From an uncultured Mediterraneibacter sp. (GTDB taxonomy: Bacteria; Bacillota; Clostridia; Lachnospirales; Lachnospiraceae), in assembly GCF_934309415.1 (NCBI RefSeq), contig NZ_CAKRDI010000003.1, positions 118,945-182,944 of the forward strand: a stretch of DNA of 64,000 nt, in the 5' to 3' direction. The notes beneath the pieces were generated by a model. The model saw nothing but the letters and a program-made list of their open reading frames with translations. It was not told the origin of the DNA and did no database searches. Below, piece by piece: positions 8,293-16,532 of this stretch. A program made the position numbers and the translations under genes. Within the stretch, counting starts at the first letter, position 1; the number at the start of each line of letters is the position of its first letter.

Positions 8293-8326
8293 GTTACTGC
8301 TTACATGTTATTTTGTGAGTGGTAAC
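8293..8326 (+). repeat. Structured repeat, module A
   Basis: GTTACTGCTTACA pairs with TGTGAGTGGTAAC over all 13 positions, three of them G-U wobbles, around an 8-nt loop. The wobble pairs suggest that the RNA form is what is kept. It lies upstream of the symporter promoter. Confidence 0.7.
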
Positions 8327-8343
8327 AGAAAGTATATTTGGAA

Positions 8344-8372
8344 TTGACAAATTAAAAAAGAATTGTTATGAT
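8344..8372 (+). promoter_or_regulatory. Strong consensus promoter upstream of the AGCS symporter
   Basis: TTGACA (8344-8349), a 17-bp spacer and TATGAT (8367-8372). The inferred transcript starts at about 8379 and runs immediately into an intrinsic terminator. Confidence 0.8.
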
Positions 8373-8379
8373 TACAGAC

Positions 8380-8422
8380 AACAGCGAAGATGCCGTTCAA
8401 AAGGTATCTTCGCTGTTTTTTG
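8380..8422 (+). terminator. Promoter-proximal terminator/attenuator
   Basis: AACAGCGAAGATGCC (8380-8394) pairs with GGTATCTTCGCTGTT (8403-8417) over 15 bp including one G-U, followed by a T-tract. The hairpin begins within a few bases of the predicted start of transcription, so most transcripts would stop at about 45 nt unless something intervenes. Confidence 0.85.
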
Positions 8423-8506
8423 TTGTGTGTAATATTGAGCAGGCATTAGCCTGTTTGAATATAAAATGTTGTTGCAACATAAGAATGAGATAGAGGAGGA
8501 AGGATT

Positions 8507-9925
8507 ATGCAGCAGGTATTGGATCAGATTGTGGAAATGCTTTACAGTATTGTAACGCCATTGGACAAGATTGTATGGGGATGGGGAATGATAGTGCTTC
8601 TCTTAGGAACGCATATATTCCTGACAATCCGAACAGGATTTATCCAGCGGAAAACCATTACGAAGGGAATCCCATTATCGGTGACAAAAGAAGAAGGTGC
8701 GGATGGAGAAGTGAGTCAGTTTCAGGCGCTGGCGACAGCACTTGCTTCAACGATAGGAACAGGAAATATCATTGGTGTTGGAACTGCGATTGCACTGGGA
8801 GGACCGGGAGCAGTGCTCTGGTGCTGGCTGACAGGTGTATTTGGAATGGCTACGAAATATTCAGAGTCTCTGATTGCAGTTAAATACAGAGTGAAAACAG
8901 AGGACGGCCGTATGCAGGGCGGTGCCATGTATGCGCTGGAACGTGGGCTGAATATGAAGTGGCTTGGAATGATCTTTGCAGTGTTTGCAGGTTTTGCATC
9001 TTTTGGAATTGGATGTGCGACCCAGGTGAATGCAATCGCAGAAGTCTGTAATACAAATCTCGGGATGCCTCGTTGGGTTATCGGTGTAATCGTAGCAGTT
9101 CTTACTGCATTTGTTATTTTTGGCGGATTAAAAAGTATTGCGAGAGTGTGCGAGAGGCTGGTTCCATTTATGGCTGCGTTTTATGTGCTTGGCTGTATTG
9201 TGATTCTGTGCATGAATTATGATTATATTCTTCCGGCAGTAGCAACAATCTGCAGACTTGCATTTACGAAAGGAGCGGCAGCAGGTGGACTGGTTGGTGG
9301 CGGAATTCGTTATGCGATTCAGTACGGTGTGGCACGAGGACTGTTTTCTAATGAGTCTGGTATGGGGTCTGCACCGATTGCAGCGGCAGCAGCAAAAACA
9401 AAGAATCCGGTACGTCAGGCTCTGGTATCTTCTACAGGTACTTTCTGGGATACAGTAGTTGTATGTCTTATGACGGGACTGGTACTGGTGACTACAATTA
9501 TGAAAAATCCGGCAATTAATGCAGATGAGATTTCAGATGGAGGAATACTTACAACTCTTGCATTTGGTCAGATCCCATATATCGGACCGTTCATTCTGAT
9601 TGTTGGAATTGTTTGTTTTGCATTTTCTACAATTCTTGGCTGGGCGTATTATGGAGAACGATGCGTGGAGTATTTTGCAGGAAGAAAAGGGTTGATTCCG
9701 TATCGTGTGTTATATATTCTGGTGGCATTAGTTGCTCCGGTCATTGCGTTGGATCTTGTCTGGTTAATTGCTGACATTTTAAATGCGCTGATGGCAATTC
9801 CAAATCTGATTGCTGTTTTGCTGCTGTCACCTGTGATTGTAGCTGAGACAAAGAAATACATAAATGATTTGGATAAGGTGGACACAACACCAATTCCGGT
9901 GGTGAAGACGGGGAAGCATGATTAG
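8507..9925 (+). CDS. AGCS family sodium:alanine/glycine symporter
   Basis: A 472-residue membrane transporter of the alanine or glycine:cation symporter family, importing small neutral amino acids with Na+. Diagnostic stretches are LASTIGTGNIIGVGTAIALG, GMATKYSESLIAVKYR and SNESGMGSAPIAAAAA. The predicted membrane segments run through nearly the whole protein. It is transcribed alone, with an attenuated promoter upstream and a hairpin plus a bidirectional terminator downstream. The ribosome binding site is GAGGAGGAAGG. The exact amino acid cannot be told from sequence. Confidence 0.93.
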   Translation: MQQVLDQIVEMLYSIVTPLDKIVWGWGMIVLLLGTHIFLTIRTGFIQRKTITKGIPLSVTKEEGADGEVSQFQALATALASTIGTGNIIGVGTAIALGGPGAVLWCWLTGVFGMATKYSESLIAVKYRVKTEDGRMQGGAMYALERGLNMKWLGMIFAVFAGFASFGIGCATQVNAIAEVCNTNLGMPRWVIGVIVAVLTAFVIFGGLKSIARVCERLVPFMAAFYVLGCIVILCMNYDYILPAVATICRLAFTKGAAAGGLVGGGIRYAIQYGVARGLFSNESGMGSAPIAAAAAKTKNPVRQALVSSTGTFWDTVVVCLMTGLVLVTTIMKNPAINADEISDGGILTTLAFGQIPYIGPFILIVGIVCFAFSTILGWAYYGERCVEYFAGRKGLIPYRVLYILVALVAPVIALDLVWLIADILNALMAIPNLIAVLLLSPVIVAETKKYINDLDKVDTTPIPVVKTGKHD

Positions 9926-9941
9926 AAAAAATACATGTAAC

Positions 9942-9989
9942 AATAACTTCCCCCTTTCGTTGAATATTCAATAAACGGGGGAAGTTATT
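9942..9989. repeat. Long hairpin after the symporter gene
   Basis: AATAACTTCCCCC pairs perfectly with GGGGGAAGTTATT (9942-9954 with 9977-9989). No T-tract follows on either strand, so it may protect the 3' end of the mRNA rather than terminate it. Confidence 0.6.
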
Positions 9990-10019
9990 AAAATAGATAA
10001 TTATTTTATTATATGACAA

Positions 10020-10052
10020 AAAAAGAAATCCTTGAATCAAGGATTTCTTTTT
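10020..10052. terminator. Bidirectional terminator between AGCS gene and tRNA-Leu
   Basis: AAAAAGAAATCCTTG and CAAGGATTTCTTTTT form a perfect 15-bp stem with loop AAT. A/T tracts on both sides make it usable from both strands. Confidence 0.85.
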
Positions 10053-10064
10053 ACATTTTATCAA

Positions 10065-10149
10065 TGCGGAAGAGGAGACTTGAACTCCCACAGGATAAAA
10101 CTCCCACTAGAACCTGAATCTAGCGCGTCTGCCATTCCGCCACTTCCGC
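10065..10149 (-). tRNA. tRNA-Leu (anticodon CAG)
   Basis: The minus strand has acceptor GCGGAAG/CTTCCGC, anticodon stem CTAGA/TCTAG enclosing TTCAGGT (anticodon CAG), a long variable arm (GTGGGAGTTTTATCCTGT region) as expected for a class II tRNA, and the T-loop GTTCAAGTC. The discriminator is A and CCA is not encoded. The gene is 85 nt long. Confidence 0.97.
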
Positions 10150-10161
10150 TCGACAAGTAGT

Positions 10162-10190
10162 ATACTACCATAAGAAAACGGGTTTGTAAA
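10162..10190 (-). promoter_or_regulatory. Promoter for tRNA-Leu
   Basis: Minus-strand TTTACA (10185-10190) and TAGTAT (10162-10167) with a 17-bp spacer, ending 12 bp before the tRNA. Confidence 0.7.
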
Positions 10191-10497
10191 CCCTTTTTCT
10201 TAAATTCTTTATATTTTTTGAAAAGAATATTAAATTCTGACAATTTAAGGGCTGATATAGATGAGAAGATATCGTAAATTTTTCCTTAAACATGGGATGA
10301 GAGAACAGAAATAAATGAAGATGATACAAAGTGATATTTCTGATAAGAAAATAAAAAGATAAATTTCTAAACTTAAGATCAAAATGCCATCAGACATTGG
10401 ATGACTTTGTGGATATAAAGTGATAGAATATAAAAAGTTGATAATTTATTTTAAAAATGATGTATATAAAAACAATTGGGGAAAGAAAAAAAGAATT

Positions 10498-11826
10498 ATG
10501 AAAAGAGATCTTACAAAAGGAAATGTAACAGTGACGATGCTCTTATTTGCTGTTCCGATGATTCTGGGAAATATTTTGCAACAGTGCTATAATCTGGCAG
10601 ATACGTGGATTGTGGGCTGGTTCGTAGGATCTGATGCGCTGGCTGCAGTTGGAAGTGCGTACACATTGATGACGTTTCTGACGTCACTGATTTTGGGAAT
10701 GTGTATGGGAAGCGGAGCACTGTTTTCTATCTGTTATGGAAAAGGCGATATACGGAAGTTTAAAGAATACATGGTGTCATCTTTTGCACTGATTGCAGGG
10801 ATTACCGTTATTCTTACCGCGATCTCATTTCTGCTTCTGCATCCGATTTTAAAATTAATGCAGATACCGGAGGAGATATATCCGGTTATGTATTCCTATA
10901 TGAAGATTATATTATGCGGGCTGGTATGTATTTTCTTCTATAATTATTTTGCATTTTTACTTCGGGCCATGGGAAATTCAATGGTTCCGCTGATTTTTCT
11001 GGGAATTAGCACGGTTTTGAATATCATTCTGGATTATGTTTTTGTGGCAATTCTCGGCTGGGGAGCAGAAGGAGCGGCAGAAGCTACAGTGCTGGCACAG
11101 TTTATATCAGGTGCCGGAATTGCAGGATACAGTTTAATAAAGGAACCGGTATTGAGCATCCGACAGATGAGAGAAGAAAAAATTAAAATCAGAAAAGATC
11201 TGTTGCAGGAGATTTTCTCTTATTCCGCAGCAACGGGAGTGCAGCAGTCGGTTATGAATTTTGGGATTTTGATGGTGCAGGGACTGGTTAACAGTTTTGG
11301 TGCATCGGTCATGGCAGCTTTTGCGGCCGGAGTTAAGATTGATACACTGGCGTACATGCCGGCACAGGAATTTGGAAATGCTTATTCGATCTTTGTTTCT
11401 CAGAATTATGGAGCAGATGAAAAGAAGAGAATTAAAAAAGGAACCCGAAGTGCGGTTTGCATTGTACTGATTTTCTGCGTAATTGTTTCAGTGGCTGTAT
11501 TTACATTTGCACGGACACTGATGGGAATCTTTATAGCACCGGAGGAAACAGAGATTTTGAAAATCGGTGCGGGATATCTGCAGATTGAAGGAATGTGTTA
11601 TTGTGGCATTGGAATTCTGTTCTTATTATATGGTTATTTCCGTGCGGTAGAACGACCGAAGATTTCTCTTTTACTGACGGTGATTTCACTGGGGACACGA
11701 GTTCTGCTTGCATATGTCTTTGCGCCGATTTTGGGAGTAGAAGCAATCTGGTGGGCAATTCCGATTGGATGGGTACTTGCGGATGTGACCGGTGCTATGT
11801 TATTCTTGAAGTCAGAATGTGGTTGA
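10498..11826 (+). CDS. MATE family efflux transporter
   Basis: A 442-residue multidrug and toxic compound extrusion protein with about 12 membrane helices. The N-terminal PMILGNILQQCYNLADTWIVG and the internal LRAMGNSMVPLIFLGISTVLNIILD stretches are typical of the family. These proteins export cationic or hydrophobic compounds using Na+ or H+ gradients. I use ATG 10498 because MKRDLTKGNVTVTML is a standard MATE start. The frame is open further upstream to a GTG at 10420, but that extension is unlike the family. plsC follows after 21 bp and is probably co-transcribed. Confidence 0.9.
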   Translation: MKRDLTKGNVTVTMLLFAVPMILGNILQQCYNLADTWIVGWFVGSDALAAVGSAYTLMTFLTSLILGMCMGSGALFSICYGKGDIRKFKEYMVSSFALIAGITVILTAISFLLLHPILKLMQIPEEIYPVMYSYMKIILCGLVCIFFYNYFAFLLRAMGNSMVPLIFLGISTVLNIILDYVFVAILGWGAEGAAEATVLAQFISGAGIAGYSLIKEPVLSIRQMREEKIKIRKDLLQEIFSYSAATGVQQSVMNFGILMVQGLVNSFGASVMAAFAAGVKIDTLAYMPAQEFGNAYSIFVSQNYGADEKKRIKKGTRSAVCIVLIFCVIVSVAVFTFARTLMGIFIAPEETEILKIGAGYLQIEGMCYCGIGILFLLYGYFRAVERPKISLLLTVISLGTRVLLAYVFAPILGVEAIWWAIPIGWVLADVTGAMLFLKSECG

Positions 11827-11847
11827 AAAAGAATTTGGAGGAAAAGT

Positions 11848-12582
11848 ATGATTCGATTTTTATGTGTAGCAATATTTCTGATCTTGTATCTGATTTTATC
11901 GATACCAGTCTTTCTCGTGGAATGGCTGATTGGAAAGGTGAATCCGCATGCGCGTGACATCAGTTCACTGCGGATTGTTCAGTGGGGATTTAAAGTGATC
12001 CTGAAAATGACAGGCGTGGAAGTGACTGTGATCGGTGAAGAGAATATTCCAGATGAAGCAGTTCTGTTTATCGGAAATCACCGTAGTTTCTTTGATATTC
12101 TGCTGACGTACAGCAGATGCAAGCGACTGACAGGATATGTGGCAAAGAAAGAGATGGAAAAAGTGCCGTTGCTTTCAACATGGATGAAATTTGTGTATTG
12201 TCTGTTCCTCGACAGGGAGAATCCGAAAGAAGGATTAAAGACAATTCTGCAGGCGATTGAATACATAAAGAAAGGTATTTCAATCTGCATTTTCCCGGAG
12301 GGAACAAGAAACAAAGGGGAAGAGCTGAGTCTGCTCCCGTTTAAAGAAGGCGCGTTTAAGATTGCGACAAAATCGGGATGCCCGATTATTCCGATTTCCA
12401 TGAACAATACACAGGCAATTTTCGAGGCGCAGTTCCCGAGAATTAAAAAGGTACATGTGGTGCTTGAATATGGAAAACCGATTTATCCAAATGAACTGGA
12501 TAAAGAGACAAAGAAACATATCGGCACTTATGTTCAGAATATTATTGATGAGACGATTCATAAGAATGCGGAGCTGGTATAG
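11848..12582 (+). CDS. plsC: 1-acyl-sn-glycerol-3-phosphate acyltransferase
   Basis: A 244-residue membrane-associated acyltransferase that makes phosphatidic acid from lysophosphatidic acid in phospholipid synthesis. The catalytic HX4D motif is N-H78-RSFF-D83. The FPEGTRN motif that contacts the glycerol phosphate follows, and a TM helix occupies about residues 5-29. The ribosome binding site GGAGGAAAAGT precedes ATG 11848. The gene ends just before a strong terminator. Confidence 0.94.
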   Translation: MIRFLCVAIFLILYLILSIPVFLVEWLIGKVNPHARDISSLRIVQWGFKVILKMTGVEVTVIGEENIPDEAVLFIGNHRSFFDILLTYSRCKRLTGYVAKKEMEKVPLLSTWMKFVYCLFLDRENPKEGLKTILQAIEYIKKGISICIFPEGTRNKGEELSLLPFKEGAFKIATKSGCPIIPISMNNTQAIFEAQFPRIKKVHVVLEYGKPIYPNELDKETKKHIGTYVQNIIDETIHKNAELV

Positions 12583-12585
12583 ATA

Positions 12586-12632
12586 AAAACCGGTATGAAA
12601 TCATTTTTTTAGTGATTTCATACCGGTTTTTT
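12586..12632 (+). terminator. Intrinsic terminator of plsC
   Basis: AAAACCGGTATGAAATCA pairs with TGATTTCATACCGGTTTT over 18 bp with a T-rich loop and a T-tract after it. Confidence 0.92.
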
Positions 12633-12666
12633 ATCATTAATTTTTCTTGTGTTATGCATCAGCAGT

Positions 12667-12699
12667 ATTACCGTTTACAGGTTATCTGTGAGCAGTGAC
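12667..12699 (+). repeat. Structured repeat, degenerate module A
   Basis: ATTACCGTTTACAG and CTGTGAGCAGTGAC pair at 12 of 14 positions around GTTAT. It lies between the plsC terminator and the 3' end of luxS. Confidence 0.55.
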
Positions 12700-12755
12700 A
12701 TTTATTTCGACAGTAAACATAGTGTCTGCTGATACAGACAGTAAACAGGAAAATT

Positions 12756-13223
12756 TTATTCCGGATAAACCAGATTGCGGTCTTTTAACAGACAATCACG
12801 GTATTTGCGGATGTAGTATTTTGCCATATCAAGATTCTGTTCCTGATAGTTTCCACACTGCTCCGGAGCAGCACCGGGAATCTCACCTTCAAATGCGATA
12901 ATGAAATCGCACATTTCGATGACCAGATCAAAGACATCTTCAGAGTCAAGATTTCCAAACATGACAAGGTAGCAGCCTGTTCTGCATCCCATAGGTCCAA
13001 AGTAGATCACGTCTTCTTTTACCTTGCTGTTTCTAAGATAAGTAGCAGCAAGATGTTCGATCGTGTGAAGTGCCGGAGTGTCTACAACAGGCTCTCTGTT
13101 CGGCGCTGTGATACGCAGGTCAAAAGTAGTTGTTACGCAGTCTCCTTTTGCATCGCGTCTTGAGACATAAAGTCCCGGCATCAGGTTCAGATGATTGATT
13201 GTAAAGCTTGCAATTCGTTCCAT
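12756..13223 (-). CDS. luxS: S-ribosylhomocysteine lyase (autoinducer-2 synthase)
   Basis: A 155-residue LuxS that cleaves S-ribosylhomocysteine to homocysteine and the precursor of autoinducer-2, part of the activated methyl cycle. The metal-binding residues are visible as H53 and H57 in HTIEH and C123 in APEQCGNY. The catalytic cysteine is C83 in GPMGCRTGCY. Length matches the family. The start follows GGAAAGGAATC. It is monocistronic, with its own promoter and a 5' untranslated region of about 110 nt that contains a strong hairpin. Confidence 0.97.
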   Translation of the reverse strand: MERIASFTINHLNLMPGLYVSRRDAKGDCVTTTFDLRITAPNREPVVDTPALHTIEHLAATYLRNSKVKEDVIYFGPMGCRTGCYLVMFGNLDSEDVFDLVIEMCDFIIAFEGEIPGAAPEQCGNYQEQNLDMAKYYIRKYRDCLLKDRNLVYPE

Positions 13224-13243
13224 AATGATTCCTTTCCAGTTGT

Positions 13244-13284
13244 TTGAAAGGCAGACGGAACAGCAAGGATTCCGCTGCTTTCAA
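13244..13284 (-). promoter_or_regulatory. Leader hairpin just upstream of the luxS ribosome binding site
   Basis: In the luxS leader TTGAAAG, CAG and CGGAA pair in turn with CTTTCAA, CTG and TTCCG, giving a stem of about 15 bp. Its 3' end is only eight bases from the AAGGAA ribosome binding site. I do not recognise it as a SAM or SAH riboswitch. Confidence 0.55.
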
Positions 13285-13341
13285 GTGATAATAGTGATAC
13301 GTGAGAGAACTGTAATACAGGACTCCGCTTGACTGCCATAC

Positions 13342-13370
13342 ATTATACAGCAGAGCCAGAGGAAAGACAA
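13342..13370 (-). promoter_or_regulatory. luxS promoter
   Basis: Minus-strand TTGTCT (13365-13370), 17-bp spacer and perfect TATAAT (13342-13347). Confidence 0.75.
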
Positions 13371-13560
13371 TAGTCCGATGGATGAGATGCGTTTTCATAT
13401 TTAAAGAAGAGGATACATAGAATTATGTGTAACTGATTGCTCTGGAGTGTGGCTTACGCGTATCTCATTCGTTTTTTTAGTGATTTGAAATAGTGAGATA
13501 GATTGTTGATCAAAATTGAAAGCGGCAATATGACAGGCTGGTTCTTGTGGAGAAAAAGTT

Positions 13561-13992
13561 ATGAAGAAAAGAAAAAAGAGATGGCAGAGAGTTGCAGTAC
13601 TGTCACTGTTTCTACTGGGAGTTATACTTCTGAACACGGGCTGCGCGAGCAGGCCGCAGAAGACGAGAAAACTAAGAGATCTGGAATATGTAATTGTGGA
13701 TAAGGATCTGATCCCGTCAGAGTTACAGCTTTTAATAGAAGAAAATAAATCCATGCCGTTTAAGTTGACTTACTTAGATCGGGGGCAGCTATATATTGTG
13801 GAGGGATACGGAGCACAGCCCACAACAGGATACAGCGTAGAGGTAAACAGCCTGTATGAGACGGAGGATGCAATCTATATACATACAAATCTTCTTGGAC
13901 CGGGAAAGGAGGAAGAAATCAAAGAAATATCCACATTTCCATATGTGGCAGTTCAGCTGGAAGCTCTGGAAAAGAAAGTGATGTTTGATTGA
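13561..13992 (+). CDS. Lipoprotein with PrcB-like (protease complex) domain
   Basis: A 143-residue protein with a basic N-terminus, a hydrophobic stretch and the lipobox LLNTGC (lipidated Cys near residue 28), so it should be anchored outside the membrane. The rest, including the QLYIVEGYGAQPTTGYSVEV segment, resembles the PrcB C-terminal family. Its founding member is a subunit of a surface protease complex in Treponema; the function in clostridia is not established. It is followed immediately by the SPOCS/LysM gene, which suggests a cell-envelope or spore-surface role. A possible promoter TTGATC-17-TATGAC lies at 13506-13534. Confidence 0.7.
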   Translation: MKKRKKRWQRVAVLSLFLLGVILLNTGCASRPQKTRKLRDLEYVIVDKDLIPSELQLLIEENKSMPFKLTYLDRGQLYIVEGYGAQPTTGYSVEVNSLYETEDAIYIHTNLLGPGKEEEIKEISTFPYVAVQLEALEKKVMFD

Positions 13993-14003
13993 GGAGGATG
14001 GAG

Positions 14004-15563
14004 ATGGAACTTAGCAGGATGACATGTCGTTACAACAGAGAAGGAAAGGGAGTTTTTGATCAGTTTTATCTGGATGAGGATCTGAATGTACCAGATGCAA
14101 AAGAAGATGTAAAACAGATGATTGAAAGCAGTGCGGAAGTAAAAGTGGAAGATCTGAAACTGGTGGAGAATTATGTGAGGGCTTCCGGCAAGGTGTATTT
14201 CAGAGCATTATATCAGACCGCATCGGTGGATTCTATGCCGGAGATTCTGGAAGGAAAGATTCCGTTTGAAGAGATGATCTATATAGAGCCTGAAGAAGGG
14301 GAAGAATATTACATCAGGAATCTGCGGTCAGAATTGACAGTGACGGTTGTAAATTCCAGGAAACTTGGTTTGCGTGCTATGGTGGAACTGGAACTTGGAA
14401 GAGAGAAAACAGTGGAAGAGGAAATCCCGGTGGATGTGGAATGTGAAATCCCGGTTTATAAAAAATGCAGAAAAATGAATATGCTGCAGTTGCGAACAAC
14501 AAAAAAGGATACTTATCGGATCAAGGAAGAACTGACGCTCCCGGGGACAAAGGAAAGCATTGGACAGTTACTGATGACAGATGTGACAAATCGAAAACTG
14601 GAAATACGTCCGGGGCAGGATGAATTGATCCTGCGCGGGGAATTACTTGTGTTTTGCATGTATCTTTCCGGTGAAGAAAAAACGGACTGGGTATCTCAGA
14701 CACTGAATTATGAAGGAAGGATTCCATGCGATGGAGTGACGGAGGAAATGTACTATTCTGTCCAGCATACATTGGAAGATCCGCTGGTGGATATCCGGAT
14801 GGATGAGGATGGAGAAATGCGGATCCTTGGAATCGAAGGAACACTCAGTTTGAGAATCAGCATCTATGAGGAGGAAGAACTGGAGATTCTGGAAGATCTG
14901 TATTCTCTGGAAAAGAACTGTGTACTTCAGACCAGGGAAATGACGTGTGAAGAACTTTTGCTGCAGAATCAGTCTAAATGTAAAGTCAATGAAAGACTGG
15001 CGCTTCCGGAATTGAAAGAAGATGTCCTGCAGATTCTTCACAGCAGAGGGGCAATTCAGGTAGAAAAACAGCAGAACACGGAGAACGGGGTACAGGTGGA
15101 AGGAATTCTGCATCTGTCATTTTTATATCTTCGTGCAGACGAAAATGAACCTTACGGAAGCTGGCAGGGAATGGTTCCGTTCTCACATCTGATTGAATGT
15201 GCGGGAATGGAGGAAGATGTGAGGAGTACAATGAACTGGTATGTGGAACAGTTACAGGTCAGTCTGGCAGGCGGAGAAGCTGTGGATATTAAAGCGGTTC
15301 TTACATTTGATGCATTTCTGCGAAAGGTGAAAAGGCAGGAAATTATCCTGTCGGCAGAGGAGCAACCGGTAGACTGGGAAGCGATGGAAAAGCGTCCGGG
15401 TATTGTAGGGCATATCGTTCAGGAAGGGGAAGATTTATGGGGACTTGCAAAACGGTATATGACAACAACAGAGAGCATAATGGAAGTAAATCATCTTGAA
15501 AATGAAAGTGTAAAAACAGGGGAGAAATTATTGATTTTTAAGGAAAATTTGAGTATACTATAG
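14004..15563 (+). CDS. SPOCS (DUF3794) and LysM domain protein, spore-coat type
   Basis: A protein of about 519 residues with repeated acidic DUF3794/SPOCS-type modules in the first 450 residues (KVEDLKLVENYVRASGKVYF is the first) and a C-terminal LysM domain, GHIVQEGEDLWGLAKRY...SIMEVN...GEKLLIF. Such proteins are found in endospore formers and are thought to build spore-coat or exosporium layers, with LysM binding peptidoglycan. I chose ATG 14004 because AGGAGG lies six bases ahead of it; the frame is open back to a TTG at 13989. The gene abuts the lipoprotein gene and precedes ispE by 80 bp. No signal peptide is seen, which fits assembly from the mother cell. Confidence 0.82.
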   Translation: MELSRMTCRYNREGKGVFDQFYLDEDLNVPDAKEDVKQMIESSAEVKVEDLKLVENYVRASGKVYFRALYQTASVDSMPEILEGKIPFEEMIYIEPEEGEEYYIRNLRSELTVTVVNSRKLGLRAMVELELGREKTVEEEIPVDVECEIPVYKKCRKMNMLQLRTTKKDTYRIKEELTLPGTKESIGQLLMTDVTNRKLEIRPGQDELILRGELLVFCMYLSGEEKTDWVSQTLNYEGRIPCDGVTEEMYYSVQHTLEDPLVDIRMDEDGEMRILGIEGTLSLRISIYEEEELEILEDLYSLEKNCVLQTREMTCEELLLQNQSKCKVNERLALPELKEDVLQILHSRGAIQVEKQQNTENGVQVEGILHLSFLYLRADENEPYGSWQGMVPFSHLIECAGMEEDVRSTMNWYVEQLQVSLAGGEAVDIKAVLTFDAFLRKVKRQEIILSAEEQPVDWEAMEKRPGIVGHIVQEGEDLWGLAKRYMTTTESIMEVNHLENESVKTGEKLLIFKENLSIL

Positions 15564-15643
15564 GCATCATGTATACAAGATACAGGTATAGTATGTAGTA
15601 TAGAAAAAAGAGAGAAATTTACAGAAAGATTATATGGGAGAGG

Positions 15644-16531
15644 ATGAACAACAGGATGAATCAGATCGAATTAAAATCGCTGGCTAAGATCAATCTGGGA
15701 CTGGATGTACTGGGGCGCAGAGAGAATGGATATCATGATGTACGTATGGTAATGCAGTCGATTTATCTACATGATGAGGTAAAACTGACAAAGAAAGAAG
15801 AACCTGGGATTGAACTGACAACAAATCTGAGATTCCTTCCCACGGGAGATACAAATATTGCATATAAAGCAGCGCAGCTTCTGATTGATGAATTTGATAT
15901 CAAAGAAGGTGTAAAGATTGTATTAAATAAACATATTCCGGTGGCTGCAGGTCTGGCAGGAGGAAGCTCTAATGCCGCTGCAGTACTGTTTGGAATGAAC
16001 CGGATGTTTGGTTTACATCTCTCTCAGCAGGACCTGATGGACCGTGGTGTAAAGCTGGGAGCAGATGTGCCGTACTGCATTATGAGAGGAACAGTTCTGG
16101 CAGAAGGGATCGGTGAAGAATTAAGCGTTCTTCCGTCCATGCCGAAATGTACGGTATTGATTGCAAAACCGGCCATCAGTGTGTCTACAAAGACGGTTTA
16201 TGAAGCACTGGATTCGAAAGAAATCGTGGAACATCCGGATATTGACGGCATCCTGAAAGGACTTGAAGACGGTGATATACACAAGATCGCAGCATCTATG
16301 GGAAATGTTCTGGAAGATGTGACCATCCCGATGCATCCGGTCATTGCAGAGATTAAGCAGGCAATGACAGAAGAAGGTGCACTGGGAGCTATGATGAGTG
16401 GAAGCGGCCCGACGGTATTTGGATTATTTGAAAATCGTGCGGCAGCGAAGAAAGCACAGAGGAAGATTCGTGAAAAAGGTCTGACAAAACAGGTCTACGT
16501 AACGAATATACACAGCGTAAGGAGGAAATAA
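15644..16531 (+). CDS. ispE: 4-diphosphocytidyl-2-C-methyl-D-erythritol kinase
   Basis: A 295-residue GHMP-family kinase of the MEP isoprenoid pathway that phosphorylates CDP-methylerythritol. The N-terminal LKSLAKINLGLDVLGRRENG and the ATP-binding VAAGLAGGSSNAAAVL motif are diagnostic, and MMSGSGPTVFGLF is the third GHMP motif. The start could be ATG 15644 or ATG 15656. The gene is followed after one base by the GntR regulator, so the two are co-transcribed. Confidence 0.95.
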   Translation: MNNRMNQIELKSLAKINLGLDVLGRRENGYHDVRMVMQSIYLHDEVKLTKKEEPGIELTTNLRFLPTGDTNIAYKAAQLLIDEFDIKEGVKIVLNKHIPVAAGLAGGSSNAAAVLFGMNRMFGLHLSQQDLMDRGVKLGADVPYCIMRGTVLAEGIGEELSVLPSMPKCTVLIAKPAISVSTKTVYEALDSKEIVEHPDIDGILKGLEDGDIHKIAASMGNVLEDVTIPMHPVIAEIKQAMTEEGALGAMMSGSGPTVFGLFENRAAAKKAQRKIREKGLTKQVYVTNIHSVRRK

Positions 16532-16532
16532 T

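Noticed and set aside
1096..8326. Dispersed repeats considered as a CRISPR array
   Set aside because: The copies are far apart, variable and palindromic, without regular spacers or cas genes.
10420..10497. N-terminal extension of the MATE gene from GTG
   Set aside because: The added residues are AT-rich and unlike the family; MKRDLTKGN at 10498 is the usual start.
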